A DNA stretch of 64,000 bases from Brevundimonas guildfordensis (GCF_014836405.1 NZ_JACSQU010000003.1:1-64000), one strand, 5' to 3'. Counted from the stretch's first letter, positions 18,676 to 27,824 are shown. A program made the numbers and translations. The notes: generated by a model not told the origin, from the sequence alone.

Positions 18676-18795
18676 GCCGGCGAGGAGATCGCCCTGATTC
18701 GCGGCCGTCATTCCGACGCGATCGAAGGCCTGCTGGGCTATCGCGGCCCCTCGGTCGTCATCCACCGCGACGATCTGGTTCTGGAGGACCGATGA
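18676..18795 (+). pseudogene. Untranslated 3' remnant of proB (PUA domain end)
   Basis: In frame with proB after its TAA, this stretch reads AGEEIALIRGRHSDAIEGLL and continues to a TGA that overlaps the proA start. That is normal ProB C-terminal sequence with undamaged codon use, so the stop upstream is recent, an error, or read through. Confidence 0.8.
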
Positions 18796-20054
18796 GCGAC
18801 CTCGACGCCGCCATGCTGGATATGGGCCGCCACGCCCGCGCCGCCGCCGACGCCCTGCGCGCCGCGACGCCGCTAGCACGCACCGAGGCGCTTCATCGGC
18901 TCGCCGAGGGCCTCCGCGCCGCCGAGGCCGACATCCTGACCGCCAACACCCGCGACACAGCCCGCGCCCGCGCTGGCGGCCTGTCCGAAGCCCTGATCGA
19001 CCGTCTGGCCCTGACGCCGGCCCGCGTCGAGGGCATGGCCGTCGCCGTCGAGACCATCGCCGCCCAGCCCGATCCGGTCGGCGCCGAAATGGCGCGCTGG
19101 ACCCCCGCCAACGGCCTGGACATCGCCCGCGTCCGCACCCCCATCGGCGTTCTGGCCGTCATCTATGAGAGCCGCCCCAACGTCACCGCCGACGGCGCCG
19201 CCCTGTGCCTGCGCTCGGGCAACGCGGCCATCCTGCGCTGCGGCTCGGACTGCCTGGAGTCGTCGCGCGCCATCGCCGCCGTCGTCGCCCGCGCTGTGAG
19301 CGAGGCGGGCCTGCCTGCCGAGGCCATCCAGCTGGTGCCCGTGCCGGACCGCGAGGCCGTCGGCGCCCTGTTGTCGGGCCTGAACGGCGCCATCGACCTG
19401 ATCATCCCGCGCGGCGGCAAGAGTCTGGTCGCCCGCGTGCAGGCCGAGGCGAAGGCGCCGGTGCTGGGCCACCTCGAGGGCCTGTGCCACACCTATCTGG
19501 ACGCCGCCGCCGATCTGGACGTCGCCCGCCGCGTGACCCTGAACGCCAAGATGCGCCGCGTCTCGGTCTGCGGGGCGACCGAGACCCTGCTGGTCGACCG
19601 CGCGGCGGCTGACCGCCTGCTGCCCGCCGTCGCCGCGGATCTCACCGCCGCCGGATGCGAACTGCGCGGCGACGCCGAGGCCCGCGCCTTGGTCCCGGCC
19701 ATCGCCGAGGCGAGCGAGGCCGATTGGTCCACCGAATACCTGGCCCCCATCCTGTCGGTGCGCGTGGTGGACGGCGTGGACGGCGCGGTCGACCACATCC
19801 GCGCTTACGGCTCGGGCCACACCGAGGCCATCGTCACCACCGACGAGACGGCGGCCGAACGCTTCGCCAACGGCGTCGACAGCGCCATCGTCCTGATCAA
19901 CGCCTCGACCCAGTTCGCCGACGGCGGCGAGTTCGGTTTCGGCGGCGAGATCGGCATTTCCACCTCGAAGCTGCACGCGCGCGGCCCGGTAGGGGCGGAA
20001 CAGCTGACCACCTACAAATATGTCGTGCGCGGCGAAGGCCAGACGCGACCCTGA
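18792..20054 (+). CDS. proA: Gamma-glutamyl phosphate reductase
   Basis: Reduces glutamyl 5-phosphate with NADPH to glutamate semialdehyde. At 420 aa it is full length. The catalytic cysteine lies in RRVSVCGATETLLV (about Cys260), and the cofactor region IYESRPNVTADGAALCLRSG is present. The ATGA start overlap with the ancestral proB end shows a coupled proBA operon; with the premature stop the ribosome now terminates 117 bases earlier, so coupling may be reduced. Confidence 0.95.
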   Translation: MSDLDAAMLDMGRHARAAADALRAATPLARTEALHRLAEGLRAAEADILTANTRDTARARAGGLSEALIDRLALTPARVEGMAVAVETIAAQPDPVGAEMARWTPANGLDIARVRTPIGVLAVIYESRPNVTADGAALCLRSGNAAILRCGSDCLESSRAIAAVVARAVSEAGLPAEAIQLVPVPDREAVGALLSGLNGAIDLIIPRGGKSLVARVQAEAKAPVLGHLEGLCHTYLDAAADLDVARRVTLNAKMRRVSVCGATETLLVDRAAADRLLPAVAADLTAAGCELRGDAEARALVPAIAEASEADWSTEYLAPILSVRVVDGVDGAVDHIRAYGSGHTEAIVTTDETAAERFANGVDSAIVLINASTQFADGGEFGFGGEIGISTSKLHARGPVGAEQLTTYKYVVRGEGQTRP

Positions 20055-20071
20055 GACAGGGGCCACTCAGA

Positions 20072-20099
20072 AAAGGCCGGAGCTCAAGCTCCGGCCTTT
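20072..20099. terminator. Terminator between proA and the glucose dehydrogenase gene
   Basis: A 13-bp perfect stem AAAGGCCGGAGCT/AGCTCCGGCCTTT with A's on the left and T's on the right, so it could stop transcription from both convergent genes. Confidence 0.75.
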
Positions 20100-20112
20100 C
20101 CGGTAGTCGAAC

Positions 20113-20142
20113 GGGCCTCAAATAGCCCGAAGGGCGATAGGC
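20113..20142. repeat. Dispersed intergenic repeat, copy 1
   Basis: Contains GCCCGAAGGGCGATAGGC (20125-20142) preceded by GGGCCTCAA. The same 18 bases preceded by GGCCTCAAG recur at 58363-58392, each time just after a strong hairpin. It contains a small GCCC/GGGC hairpin. Function unknown. Confidence 0.5.
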
Positions 20143-20155
20143 CCAGAAGAGAAGC

Positions 20156-22600
20156 TTACGACCTGCCTTCCGGCAGGGCGTAAGCGATCACATAGTCCCC
20201 TTTCGGCGTCTCCATGAAGTGATGCCCGCCGGCCATGATGACCAGATACTGGCGGCCGTTCTGCTCATAGATCATCGGATTGGCCTGACCGCCTGCCGGA
20301 AGCACGTCCGACCACACCGTCTTGCCGGTCTCGATGTCGATGGCCCGGATGAGATCGTCCGTCGCGGCGGCGATGAAGATCAACCCGCCCGCCGTCACCG
20401 CCGAGCCGCCGTTGTTCGGCGTGCCGATCTCCAGCGGCAGCATGGAGGGGATGCCGAACGGTCCGTTCTTGCGCGCCGTGCCGAACGGACGATCCCACAG
20501 GGTGCGGCCGCTCTTCAGATCGATGGCCCGCATCCCGCCATAGGGCGGCTGCTTGCACAGCAGGCCGGTGAACTTGACCCGCCAGCCGGCATTGACGTCG
20601 ATGGCGTAGGGTACGCCCATCTGGGGATCGCCCGCGCCCTCGGCCTTGGACTTCGACAGATTGCCGCCGCGGTTGGCCGCCTCCTTCTCGCGCTCGATGT
20701 AGCGGGGATCGTCGCGCGGGAACCAGCCCAGACGGTCGGCCTCGGCGCGAGGCACCAGGCGGTTGTGGTTGGGCATGTCGTTGTAATTGGCGACGATGAC
20801 GCCGCGCGCCGGATCAACCGCCACCCCGCCCCAATCCGAGCCGCCGTTATAGCCGGGATACTGAATCCAGTGGCGGTCCGCCGTCGGCGGGGTGAAGTAG
20901 CCGTCATAGGCCGCCTGACGGAACTGTATGCGGCAGACCATCTGGTCGATCGGCGACATGCCCCACATGTCCCGTTCGGTCAGGTCGGCCTTTCTCAGCG
21001 TATGGAAGAGGGAGAAGGGTTGCGTCGGGCTGCGCTGCGACGGCTCGACGCCGCCTTGCGGCACGCGGCGCTCCTCGACCTTGTGCAGCGGCTGGCCGGT
21101 GCGGCGGTCCAGGATGTAGAGGTCGCCCTGTTTGGACGGCAGGATCACCGCCGGAACCAAGGTCCCGTTGATCGGCATATCGACCAGCGTCGCCTGTGAG
21201 CCCAGGTCGTAATCCCAGACGTCCTTGCGCACCGTCTGGAAATGCCAGCGCGGCTTGCCCGTGGTCACGTCCAGCGCCACCAGCGACGTTGAATATTCAT
21301 TCTCCGCCGGACGCCGCAGACCGGAATAGTAGTCGGCCGAGGAGTTGCCCATCGGCAGGAAAACCAGGCCGAGCGCCTCGTCGGCTGTCGCCGTGGTCCA
21401 CATGTTCGGCGTGCCGGGCGTATAGGTCTCGCCCTCGGGCGGCAGGGTCGTGATGTCGGGACGCATCATGTCCCAGGCGAAGCGCAGTTCGCCCGTCATG
21501 GCGTCGAAGCCCTGAATCACGCCCGAGGCGTTCCAGCGCTTCTGGCCGTCCAGCACCTGATGGCCGGTCACCACCACCCCGCGCACGATCACCGGTGCCG
21601 AGGTGATCGACACCATGCCCGGATAGGGGTCGCCCATGCCGTGCTTGATGCTGACCTCGCCGTTGGTTCCGAACCCGGCGCAGGGCGTGCCCGTGCGGGC
21701 GTCCACGGCCACCAGCCGTCCGTCCAGCGTGCCTTCGATGATGCGCGTGGCGCAGGGCTGGGCCGCGTCGACATTGGGCGCGGCGTAATAGGTCACGCCC
21801 CGGCAGGCGGCGGTATAGGGAATCTGGTCGTCCGCGACCTTGGGATCATAGGTCCACTTCTGCTTGCCCGTCGCCGCATCAACCGCGAACAGCCGGTTGC
21901 GGGCCGAGCACAGATAGAGGGTGTCGCCGATCTTCAGCGGGGTCGTCTCGGCGCCCCACCGCTCATCCGGCAGGTCGCCGGTGCGGAAGGTCCAGGCGCG
22001 CTGCAAGCCCTTCACATTGTCCTTGGTGATCTGGTTCAGCGGCGAATAGCGCTGGGCGCTGTCCGAACCGCCCCAGGCGGGCCAGTCGGCGCCGACCTTC
22101 AGCATCGCCGGGTCGCCCGCGCCGCCGTTCGCGGCGCCGGGAACGGGGCTCAGCACCCGGGCCTTGTTGGCCTGAGCCACCACCACGCCGGAAATCAGGC
22201 CGAAGACGACGATGGCCGCCAGCCCGCTGAGCACCAGTCGACCGCCGCCCCCGTCGCGCCTCAGCACCGGCAGGCTGAAGACCACGGCGATCAACAGCAC
22301 CAGCGGCGCCACGACGCGCGGCACCAGGGCCCAGCCGTTCAGCCCGACCTCCCACAGCGCCCAGACGACGGTGCCGATGAAGATGGCGACATAGAGCCAG
22401 GCGCCTAACGGCCGCAGCAGAGCCAGAAGTCCGCCCGACACGATCATCAACAGGCCGACGATCAGATAATAGGCCGATCCGCCCAGCATGATCAGCTGAC
22501 CCCCGCCTATGGTCAGCGTCAGTCCGATGAGGGCGATGATAATGCCCAGAAGCCGTACCAGGACGCTGCCGAATCCGCGTCCACGCTCGATGGATGGCAT
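20156..22600 (-). CDS. gcd: Membrane-bound PQQ-dependent glucose dehydrogenase
   Basis: Oxidises glucose to gluconolactone in the periplasm and passes electrons to ubiquinone. From the ATG with a GAGGAGG-rich ribosome site it has 814 aa (E. coli Gcd 796). The first 140 residues hold about five membrane segments; then a quinoprotein beta-propeller with WAAWG-like start, GDTLYLCSARNRLFAVDAATG and WDYDLGSQ repeats. No pqq biosynthesis genes lie in the window, so the cofactor must come from elsewhere in the genome or from outside. An upstream in-frame start is unlikely because it would cross the tetR terminator. Confidence 0.9.
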   Translation of the reverse strand: MPSIERGRGFGSVLVRLLGIIIALIGLTLTIGGGQLIMLGGSAYYLIVGLLMIVSGGLLALLRPLGAWLYVAIFIGTVVWALWEVGLNGWALVPRVVAPLVLLIAVVFSLPVLRRDGGGGRLVLSGLAAIVVFGLISGVVVAQANKARVLSPVPGAANGGAGDPAMLKVGADWPAWGGSDSAQRYSPLNQITKDNVKGLQRAWTFRTGDLPDERWGAETTPLKIGDTLYLCSARNRLFAVDAATGKQKWTYDPKVADDQIPYTAACRGVTYYAAPNVDAAQPCATRIIEGTLDGRLVAVDARTGTPCAGFGTNGEVSIKHGMGDPYPGMVSITSAPVIVRGVVVTGHQVLDGQKRWNASGVIQGFDAMTGELRFAWDMMRPDITTLPPEGETYTPGTPNMWTTATADEALGLVFLPMGNSSADYYSGLRRPAENEYSTSLVALDVTTGKPRWHFQTVRKDVWDYDLGSQATLVDMPINGTLVPAVILPSKQGDLYILDRRTGQPLHKVEERRVPQGGVEPSQRSPTQPFSLFHTLRKADLTERDMWGMSPIDQMVCRIQFRQAAYDGYFTPPTADRHWIQYPGYNGGSDWGGVAVDPARGVIVANYNDMPNHNRLVPRAEADRLGWFPRDDPRYIEREKEAANRGGNLSKSKAEGAGDPQMGVPYAIDVNAGWRVKFTGLLCKQPPYGGMRAIDLKSGRTLWDRPFGTARKNGPFGIPSMLPLEIGTPNNGGSAVTAGGLIFIAAATDDLIRAIDIETGKTVWSDVLPAGGQANPMIYEQNGRQYLVIMAGGHHFMETPKGDYVIAYALPEGRS

Positions 22601-22709
22601 CTCGCCCCTCCTCTTCCCGCAGCTTGGCCTTGAAGGACGCAACACGCGAACAGCCGCGACGTTCCGCCACGTCGGCAGGGAAGGCGGCGCGCCGGGGCCG
22701 ACGCGCATG

Positions 22710-22743
22710 AAAAAAGGGCCGCTCGCCTCAAGACGAACGGCCC
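22710..22743 (-). terminator. Terminator of the second tetR gene
   Basis: Read leftward, GGGCCG and CGGCCC (22738-22743 with 22716-22721) form a stem followed by six T's (22715-22710). It separates tetR from the glucose dehydrogenase gene, so the latter needs its own promoter in the next 100 bases. Confidence 0.75.
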
Positions 22744-22767
22744 TCGCAGATTTTCGGCGGTCTGACC

Positions 22768-23430
22768 TTACTGGCGGGCCATCTGGCTGGACAGGATCAG
22801 ATCCAGCTGCTTGCGCATGTGGGGGGTCAGTTCCTCCACGCCCCAGCCGTCATAGGCGGCATAGCGGAAGTTAGAGATGAAGACGTCCCAGATCATGCGC
22901 GGCAGTAGAGCCTGGTCGATGTCCTGGCGCAGCTCGCCTTCGCCCACGGCCGCCTGCAGCACGTCCTGGATCCACAGCACCAGCGGACCGACAAAGGCGC
23001 GCGAGCGTTGGTCGGCGTCGTCGGGCTGGAACCAGGAGCGCGCCACCATCGCCTGCATCAACGGCAAGTGGCCCAGCGAGCGGTGATAGCCCGCAGTCAG
23101 GGCGGCGGTCAGGCGATCCGTCACGCGACCGTCGACGCCAGCAGCGCCTGTGCGCATGTCGTTCAGCAGCCCTTCCATCTCCTCTGAGAAGACCGTCTCA
23201 AACAACTCGGCCTTGTCTTGAAAGTTGGCGAACACAGCCCCGGTCGACATGCCGGCGCCCTTGGCGATGTCGCGGATCGTCGCCGCATCATAGCCGCGCT
23301 CGGCGAACAGCGCCCGAGCCGCGTCCAGCACCTTGAGGCGCGTGCGGACCTTCGCCGCCTGGCGACGGTTCATCCGCGCCGGAGCGATGGTTTCGGTGGT
23401 TTCAGCGAGAGAGGGGGAGGGCACGCGCAT
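22768..23430 (-). CDS. TetR-family transcriptional regulator
   Basis: 220 aa with an N-terminal helix-turn-helix (about residues 28-75; IRDIAKGAGMSTGAVFANFQDKAELFETVF). The C-terminal effector domain is not assignable. A second ATG 19 codons in would remove a Ser/Thr-rich tail and is also plausible, since neither start has a good ribosome site. It diverges from the M13 peptidase gene across a 430-base gap, so either that gene or itself could be the target. Confidence 0.85.
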   Translation of the reverse strand: MRVPSPSLAETTETIAPARMNRRQAAKVRTRLKVLDAARALFAERGYDAATIRDIAKGAGMSTGAVFANFQDKAELFETVFSEEMEGLLNDMRTGAAGVDGRVTDRLTAALTAGYHRSLGHLPLMQAMVARSWFQPDDADQRSRAFVGPLVLWIQDVLQAAVGEGELRQDIDQALLPRMIWDVFISNFRYAAYDGWGVEELTPHMRKQLDLILSSQMARQ

Positions 23431-23860
23431 AGACAGGAGGCTCTGGGCTTAAAATGGGCGGCGCGCTCGCCAATCCGGACCGCGTCAATCGACTCGGCCC
23501 GAACCATGAAGACGACGGGCGCCCCTGATACTAAGGGCGAACTTTCATCACCGAACAATGACCAAAATGGGTCGCGGCTGATGAAAATCTCTGCCCTGCC
23601 CTCGCCGCGCAATCAAGAACACTACGCAATTATACGAATGAGGGCGCGGGGATGTTACGATGACGACACTGACAGCCTGCCAAAGCTCTAAGTGTTCCAA
23701 CCTATTACTGATAGGGAGACCGGACACCCCAACGCCTGCGCAATCACCCCGCAACGGCGCGCGCTTCCCTTTGAGAGTGAAATTTTTTTAAGACAGGGCC
23801 CCGCGTTTGCGGCTTAGGGTGCCCGCCCAGGCCGTTGCGGCTGACAAAGAGGAAATATCC
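23431..23860. other. Long intergenic region between tetR and the M13 peptidase gene
   Basis: 430 bases with no convincing gene. The part near 23560-23790 is clearly richer in A/T than its surroundings, contains a small perfect hairpin CCTAT/ATAGG (about 23708-23722) and a run of T's before AAGACAGG. It probably holds both divergent promoters and a long 5' leader for the peptidase mRNA. I recognise no riboswitch. Confidence 0.4.
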
Positions 23861-25987
23861 ATGAAGAAACTGCTTGCCGGCGTCGCTGCCGTCGCCCTTC
23901 TGGCGCCAGGCGTCGCCCTGGCCGGCGATGGTCACGACCATGCCTGCATCGACGACGCCTGCACCGTCTTTGAACTGTTCCAGACCCCGGCCGCCGCGGG
24001 CGGCGCTTCGGGCTGGCAAGGCACCGAAGCGCCCAAGTACGGGACCTGGGGCTTCGACCTGACGGGCCGCGACACCTCGGTGAAGCCCGGCGACAGCTTC
24101 TTCCGCTACGCCAACGGGGCCGCCTTCGACAAGTTGACGATCCCGTCGGACCGCACCTCCTACGGCTCCTTCGCCCTGCTGCGCGAGCTTTCCGACAACC
24201 GCATGAAGGAACTGGTTCAGGGCCTGGCGGGCCGCACGGACCTGACCCCCGGATCCGACGAGCAGAAGATCGCCGACGCCTACCGTTCCTATATGGACGA
24301 GGCGCGCATCGAGGCGCTGGACGCCCAGCCGCTGCAGCCCTTCCTGGCCGCCATCCGCGCCGCCGACACCCACGAGAAGATCGCCGCCTATATGGGCCAG
24401 ACGCAGGGCCGCGTCGGATCGTCCTTCTTCGGCACCGGCATCACGATCGACCAGAAGAGCCCGAACCGCTACGTCGTGGCGACGGGTCAGTCGGGCCTGG
24501 GCATGCCCAACCGCGACTACTATCTGGATGCTCGCTTCGCCGACAAGAAAGAGAAGTACCAGGCCTATATCGAGCGGATGCTGACCAACATCGGCTGGAA
24601 CGACCCCGCCGGTTCGGCCGCCGCCATCGTCGCCCTGGAAGACCAGGTTGCTCAGGCGCACTGGACGCCGGTGGAAAGCCGCGACCGCGACAAGACATAT
24701 AATGAGTACTCGATCCAGACCCTGGCCGCTGACGCGCCGGGCTTCGACTGGAACGGCTACTTCAGCGCCGCCGGCCTGGGCTCGATCGATCGCCTGATCG
24801 TGCGCCAGAACACGGCCATGCCCAAGATCGCAGCCGTCTTCGCCCAGACCCCGGTGGCGACGCTGCAGGCCTGGCAGGCCTTCCACACCACGGACGACGC
24901 CGCGAGCGCCCTGTCCAAGCGTTTCTCGGACGCCCAGTGGGAGTTCCGTTCGCGCGACCTGTCGGGCCAGCCCGAACAGCGCAGCCGTGAAAAGCGCGCC
25001 ATCAGCTTCGCCGAGGGCGCTCTGGGCGAAGCGGCAGGCCGGCTTTACGTCGCCGAGTACTTCCCGGCCGAATCGAAGGCCAAGATGGAAGAACTCGTCG
25101 CCAATCTGCGCACCGCCCTGTCGCACCGCATCGACAACCTGACGTGGATGGGCCCCGAGACCCAGGCGGCGGCTCAGGAGAAACTGCGCAAATTCACCGT
25201 CAAGATCGGCTATCCGAACAAGTGGCGCGACTATTCGGGCCTGGAGATCAAGGCTGACGACCTGTTCGGCAACAGCCAGCGCATGGGCCAGTTCCAGTGG
25301 AACTATCGCCTTTCGCGCCTCGATCAGCCGGTCGACAAGGACGAGTGGGGCATGACCCCGCAGACCGTGAACGCCTATTACAACTCGGCCAATAACGAGA
25401 TCGTCTTCCCCGCGGCGATCCTGCAACCGCCGTTCTTCGACCCGGATGCGGACCCGGCTGTCAACTATGGCGGCATCGGCGGCGTCATCGGCCATGAGAT
25501 CGGTCACGGCTTCGACGATCAGGGCTCCAAGTCTGACGGTGACGGCGTGTTGCGCAACTGGTGGACGGATGAGGACAAGGCCAACTTCAAGGCGCTGACC
25601 ACCCGCCTGGGCGCCCAGTATGATGAGTTCGAGCCTCTGCCCGGCTTCCACGTCAACGGCGGGCTGACCATGGGCGAGAACATCGGCGACGCCGCCGGCA
25701 CGGCGGTGGGGCTGGAGGCCTATCACCTGTCGCTGAACGGCCAGCCGGCGCCGGTGATCGATGGCGTGACGGGCGACCAGCGCTTCTTCTACGGCTGGGC
25801 GCAGGTCTGGCAGTCGAAGTATCGCGAGGACGCGCTGAAAAACCAGATCGCCACCGATCCGCACTGCCCGGCCGAGTTCCGTGTCATCGGCCCGGTGCGC
25901 AACATCGACGCCTGGTATGAAGCCTTCGGCGTCAAGCCCGGCGACAAATACTACCTGGCCCCGGAAGATCGCGTCCGCATCTGGTAA
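23861..25987 (+). CDS. M13-family zinc metallopeptidase (neprilysin/PepO-like), secreted
   Basis: A periplasmic endopeptidase of 708 aa. The ATG with GAGGA upstream gives a signal peptide (MKKLLAGVAAVALLAPG...ALA). The zinc motif IGHEIGHGF lies near residue 545 and the third ligand in GENIGD near 606; the C-terminal CPAEFRVIGPVRN block typical of M13 is complete. No operon partner; followed by its own terminator. Caulobacterales usually carry several such peptidases, and substrates are unknown. Confidence 0.93.
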   Translation: MKKLLAGVAAVALLAPGVALAGDGHDHACIDDACTVFELFQTPAAAGGASGWQGTEAPKYGTWGFDLTGRDTSVKPGDSFFRYANGAAFDKLTIPSDRTSYGSFALLRELSDNRMKELVQGLAGRTDLTPGSDEQKIADAYRSYMDEARIEALDAQPLQPFLAAIRAADTHEKIAAYMGQTQGRVGSSFFGTGITIDQKSPNRYVVATGQSGLGMPNRDYYLDARFADKKEKYQAYIERMLTNIGWNDPAGSAAAIVALEDQVAQAHWTPVESRDRDKTYNEYSIQTLAADAPGFDWNGYFSAAGLGSIDRLIVRQNTAMPKIAAVFAQTPVATLQAWQAFHTTDDAASALSKRFSDAQWEFRSRDLSGQPEQRSREKRAISFAEGALGEAAGRLYVAEYFPAESKAKMEELVANLRTALSHRIDNLTWMGPETQAAAQEKLRKFTVKIGYPNKWRDYSGLEIKADDLFGNSQRMGQFQWNYRLSRLDQPVDKDEWGMTPQTVNAYYNSANNEIVFPAAILQPPFFDPDADPAVNYGGIGGVIGHEIGHGFDDQGSKSDGDGVLRNWWTDEDKANFKALTTRLGAQYDEFEPLPGFHVNGGLTMGENIGDAAGTAVGLEAYHLSLNGQPAPVIDGVTGDQRFFYGWAQVWQSKYREDALKNQIATDPHCPAEFRVIGPVRNIDAWYEAFGVKPGDKYYLAPEDRVRIW

Positions 25988-26008
25988 GGACGCCCGGCTG
26001 AATGAAGG

Positions 26009-26039
26009 GGGCCGGAGCAGCGATGCTCCGGCCCTTTTT
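26009..26039 (+). terminator. Terminator of the M13 peptidase gene
   Basis: Perfect 11-bp stem GGGCCGGAGCA/TGCTCCGGCCC with a GCGA tetraloop, followed by TTTTT. Confidence 0.9.
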
Positions 26040-26107
26040 CGTGCTCGGCTCGCCGTAAAAGGCAGGTCTCGAAGGTCCTTCGATAGTTGCTGAGCTTAAG
26101 GCATGAA

Positions 26108-26143
26108 AAAGCCCGCTGCGGGGGATACATCGCAGCGGGCTTT
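26108..26143 (-). terminator. Strong leftward terminator, probably of hisS or a small RNA
   Basis: A 13-bp perfect stem AAAGCCCGCTGCG/CGCAGCGGGCTTT with a 10-base loop. Read leftward it is followed by TTTTT, so it stops minus-strand transcripts, either hisS read-through or a short RNA from the gap. Confidence 0.8.
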
Positions 26144-26336
26144 CTCGCTCTCTGAGGAGCGGACGTTTCCTCCCCGAAACGCCTTCAAGATGTCGCTGCG
26201 GCTCGCCGCTGCGCCTCTCGAGTGAGACCAAATGACGCCATCGCCCCATCCGGGTCAACCGAGCGCAGGCTAAAAGTCGCCGCTTTTATAACTAAACGCC
26301 GATAACTCACGACGTCGTCATGCCGGCTATCGAAGG
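26144..26336. other. Untranslated region between hisS and its terminator
   Basis: 193 bases without a gene. On the minus strand it holds several small hairpins (for example CGTTTC/GAAACG around 26164-26181, and a GCGGC/GCCGC pair near 26198-26213) and TTATAA (26286-26291) that could be a -10 box, though no good -35 accompanies it. It is either a structured hisS 3' UTR or a short RNA ending at the terminator beside it. Confidence 0.35.
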
Positions 26337-27824
26337 CTATTCGATAATAGAGCGCACAACGGCCACCAGTTGATCGCGCGCCACGGTTCGCTGCCCAGGG
26401 CGTTCCGCCTTCCAGGCTTCGTTATCGGCGATGGCGGCGGCGCGGGCGCGCCCAGCGTCCAGATCCTTGATCGTGACCTGACCGGCGGCGATCTCATCTC
26501 CGCCTAGGATGACGGCGGCGGGCGCCCCGCGACGGTCGGCGTACTTCATCTGCGCCTTCATGCCCGCCCGGCCGAGATAGAGCTCAGCCGCAATGCCCGC
26601 CGCGCGCAGTTCGGACACGGCGTCGAGATAGTGCTGCATGTCGTCTTCATTGAAGACGATGGCCACCACCGGCCCGCGGGTCGCGTCCTCCGCGCCGCGT
26701 CCAGCCGCCCGCAGCGCCGAGGCCAGCCGCGACACGCCGAAGGAGAAGCCCGTGGCGGGCGTCGACTGTCCGGTGAACCGCGCCACCAGGTCGTCGTAGC
26801 GTCCGCCGCCCCCGATGGAGCCGAAGCGCACGGCCCGGCCCTTCTCGTCCTTGGTTTCGAGCAGCAGTTCGGCCTCGAAGACGGCGCCGGTGTAGTATTC
26901 CAGGCCGCGCACGATGGTCGGGTCGAAGCGCACGTCGTCTTGCGACACGCCCATGGCGTTCAGGGCGCGGTCGATGGCGGCCAGCTCCTTCAGCGCCTCT
27001 TCGCCTGCAGCGCCCAGGGCCGCGCCCGAGACCGCGTCCAGCACGCCCGCGCGGCTCAGGCCCGGCGTCTCGGCCGAGGCCAGGAAGGCTTCGATCGCGC
27101 CGATGACCGAGGCGGGCAGGTTGGCGCCCTTGGTGTAGTCGCCGGACTCGTCCAGCCGGCCCTCGCCCAACAACAGGCGGACGCCCTCAACGCCCAGGCG
27201 GTCATACTTGTCTACGGCGCGCAGGGCGGTCAGCCGCTGCATCGGGTCGCTGATCCCGCCCGCGTCGAACAGGCCGTCAAACAGCTTGCGGTTGGAGACA
27301 CGGATCACCGCCTGCCCGGCCGCCAGACCCGCGGCGCGCAGGCCCTCGCAGCCCATGGCGATGATCTCGGCGTCGGCCTCGGGCCGGTCTGAGCCGACGG
27401 TGTCGGCGTCGCACTGCCAGAACTCGCGGAAACGGCCCGGCCCCGGCTTCTCATTGCGCCACACCGGCCCATAGGCGTAGCGGCGGAACGGCTTGGGCAA
27501 GGTCTCCCAGTTCTGGGCGGCGAAGCGGGCCAGCGGCGCCGTGTGGTCGTAGCGCAGGGCCATCCACTGCCCATTGCCTTCAGAATCCGGGTCGTCCTGC
27601 AGGGCAAAGACGCCCTCGTTGGGGCGGTCGGCGTCGGGCAGGAACTTGCCCAGGGCGTCGGCGTATTCGAACGCCGGGGTCTCCAGCGCTTCAAAGCCCC
27701 AGCGCTCATAAACCTCGGACACGCGCGCGACGATGCGGCGTTCAGCGGTCAGGTCGCGACCGCGACGGTCGGCGAACCCGCGCGGGGCGCGGGCTTCGGG
27801 GCGGTTGGAAGCTTCGTCGGTCAT
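26337..27824 (-). CDS. hisS: Histidyl-tRNA synthetase, alphaproteobacterial type
   Basis: Charges tRNA-His. A class II synthetase of 495 aa, longer than the E. coli form (424). Motif 2 reads RNEKPGPGRFREFWQCDADTVG instead of the canonical RHERPQ-type sequence, and RGLEYYTGAVFE is the histidine-binding motif. Caulobacter and relatives are known to have HisRS that accepts tRNA-His without the extra G-1; the divergent motif 2 here fits that group. It stands alone, followed by a 190-base untranslated stretch and a strong terminator. Confidence 0.93.
   Translation of the reverse strand: MTDEASNRPEARAPRGFADRRGRDLTAERRIVARVSEVYERWGFEALETPAFEYADALGKFLPDADRPNEGVFALQDDPDSEGNGQWMALRYDHTAPLARFAAQNWETLPKPFRRYAYGPVWRNEKPGPGRFREFWQCDADTVGSDRPEADAEIIAMGCEGLRAAGLAAGQAVIRVSNRKLFDGLFDAGGISDPMQRLTALRAVDKYDRLGVEGVRLLLGEGRLDESGDYTKGANLPASVIGAIEAFLASAETPGLSRAGVLDAVSGAALGAAGEEALKELAAIDRALNAMGVSQDDVRFDPTIVRGLEYYTGAVFEAELLLETKDEKGRAVRFGSIGGGGRYDDLVARFTGQSTPATGFSFGVSRLASALRAAGRGAEDATRGPVVAIVFNEDDMQHYLDAVSELRAAGIAAELYLGRAGMKAQMKYADRRGAPAAVILGGDEIAAGQVTIKDLDAGRARAAAIADNEAWKAERPGQRTVARDQLVAVVRSIIE

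Noticed and set aside
26156..26175. Minus-strand GGGGAGGAAACGTCCGCTCC resembles the conserved 5' block of RNase P RNA.
   Set aside because: The rest of the roughly 350-nt RNA, including its 3' pairing partner, is absent; the terminator follows within 20 bases.
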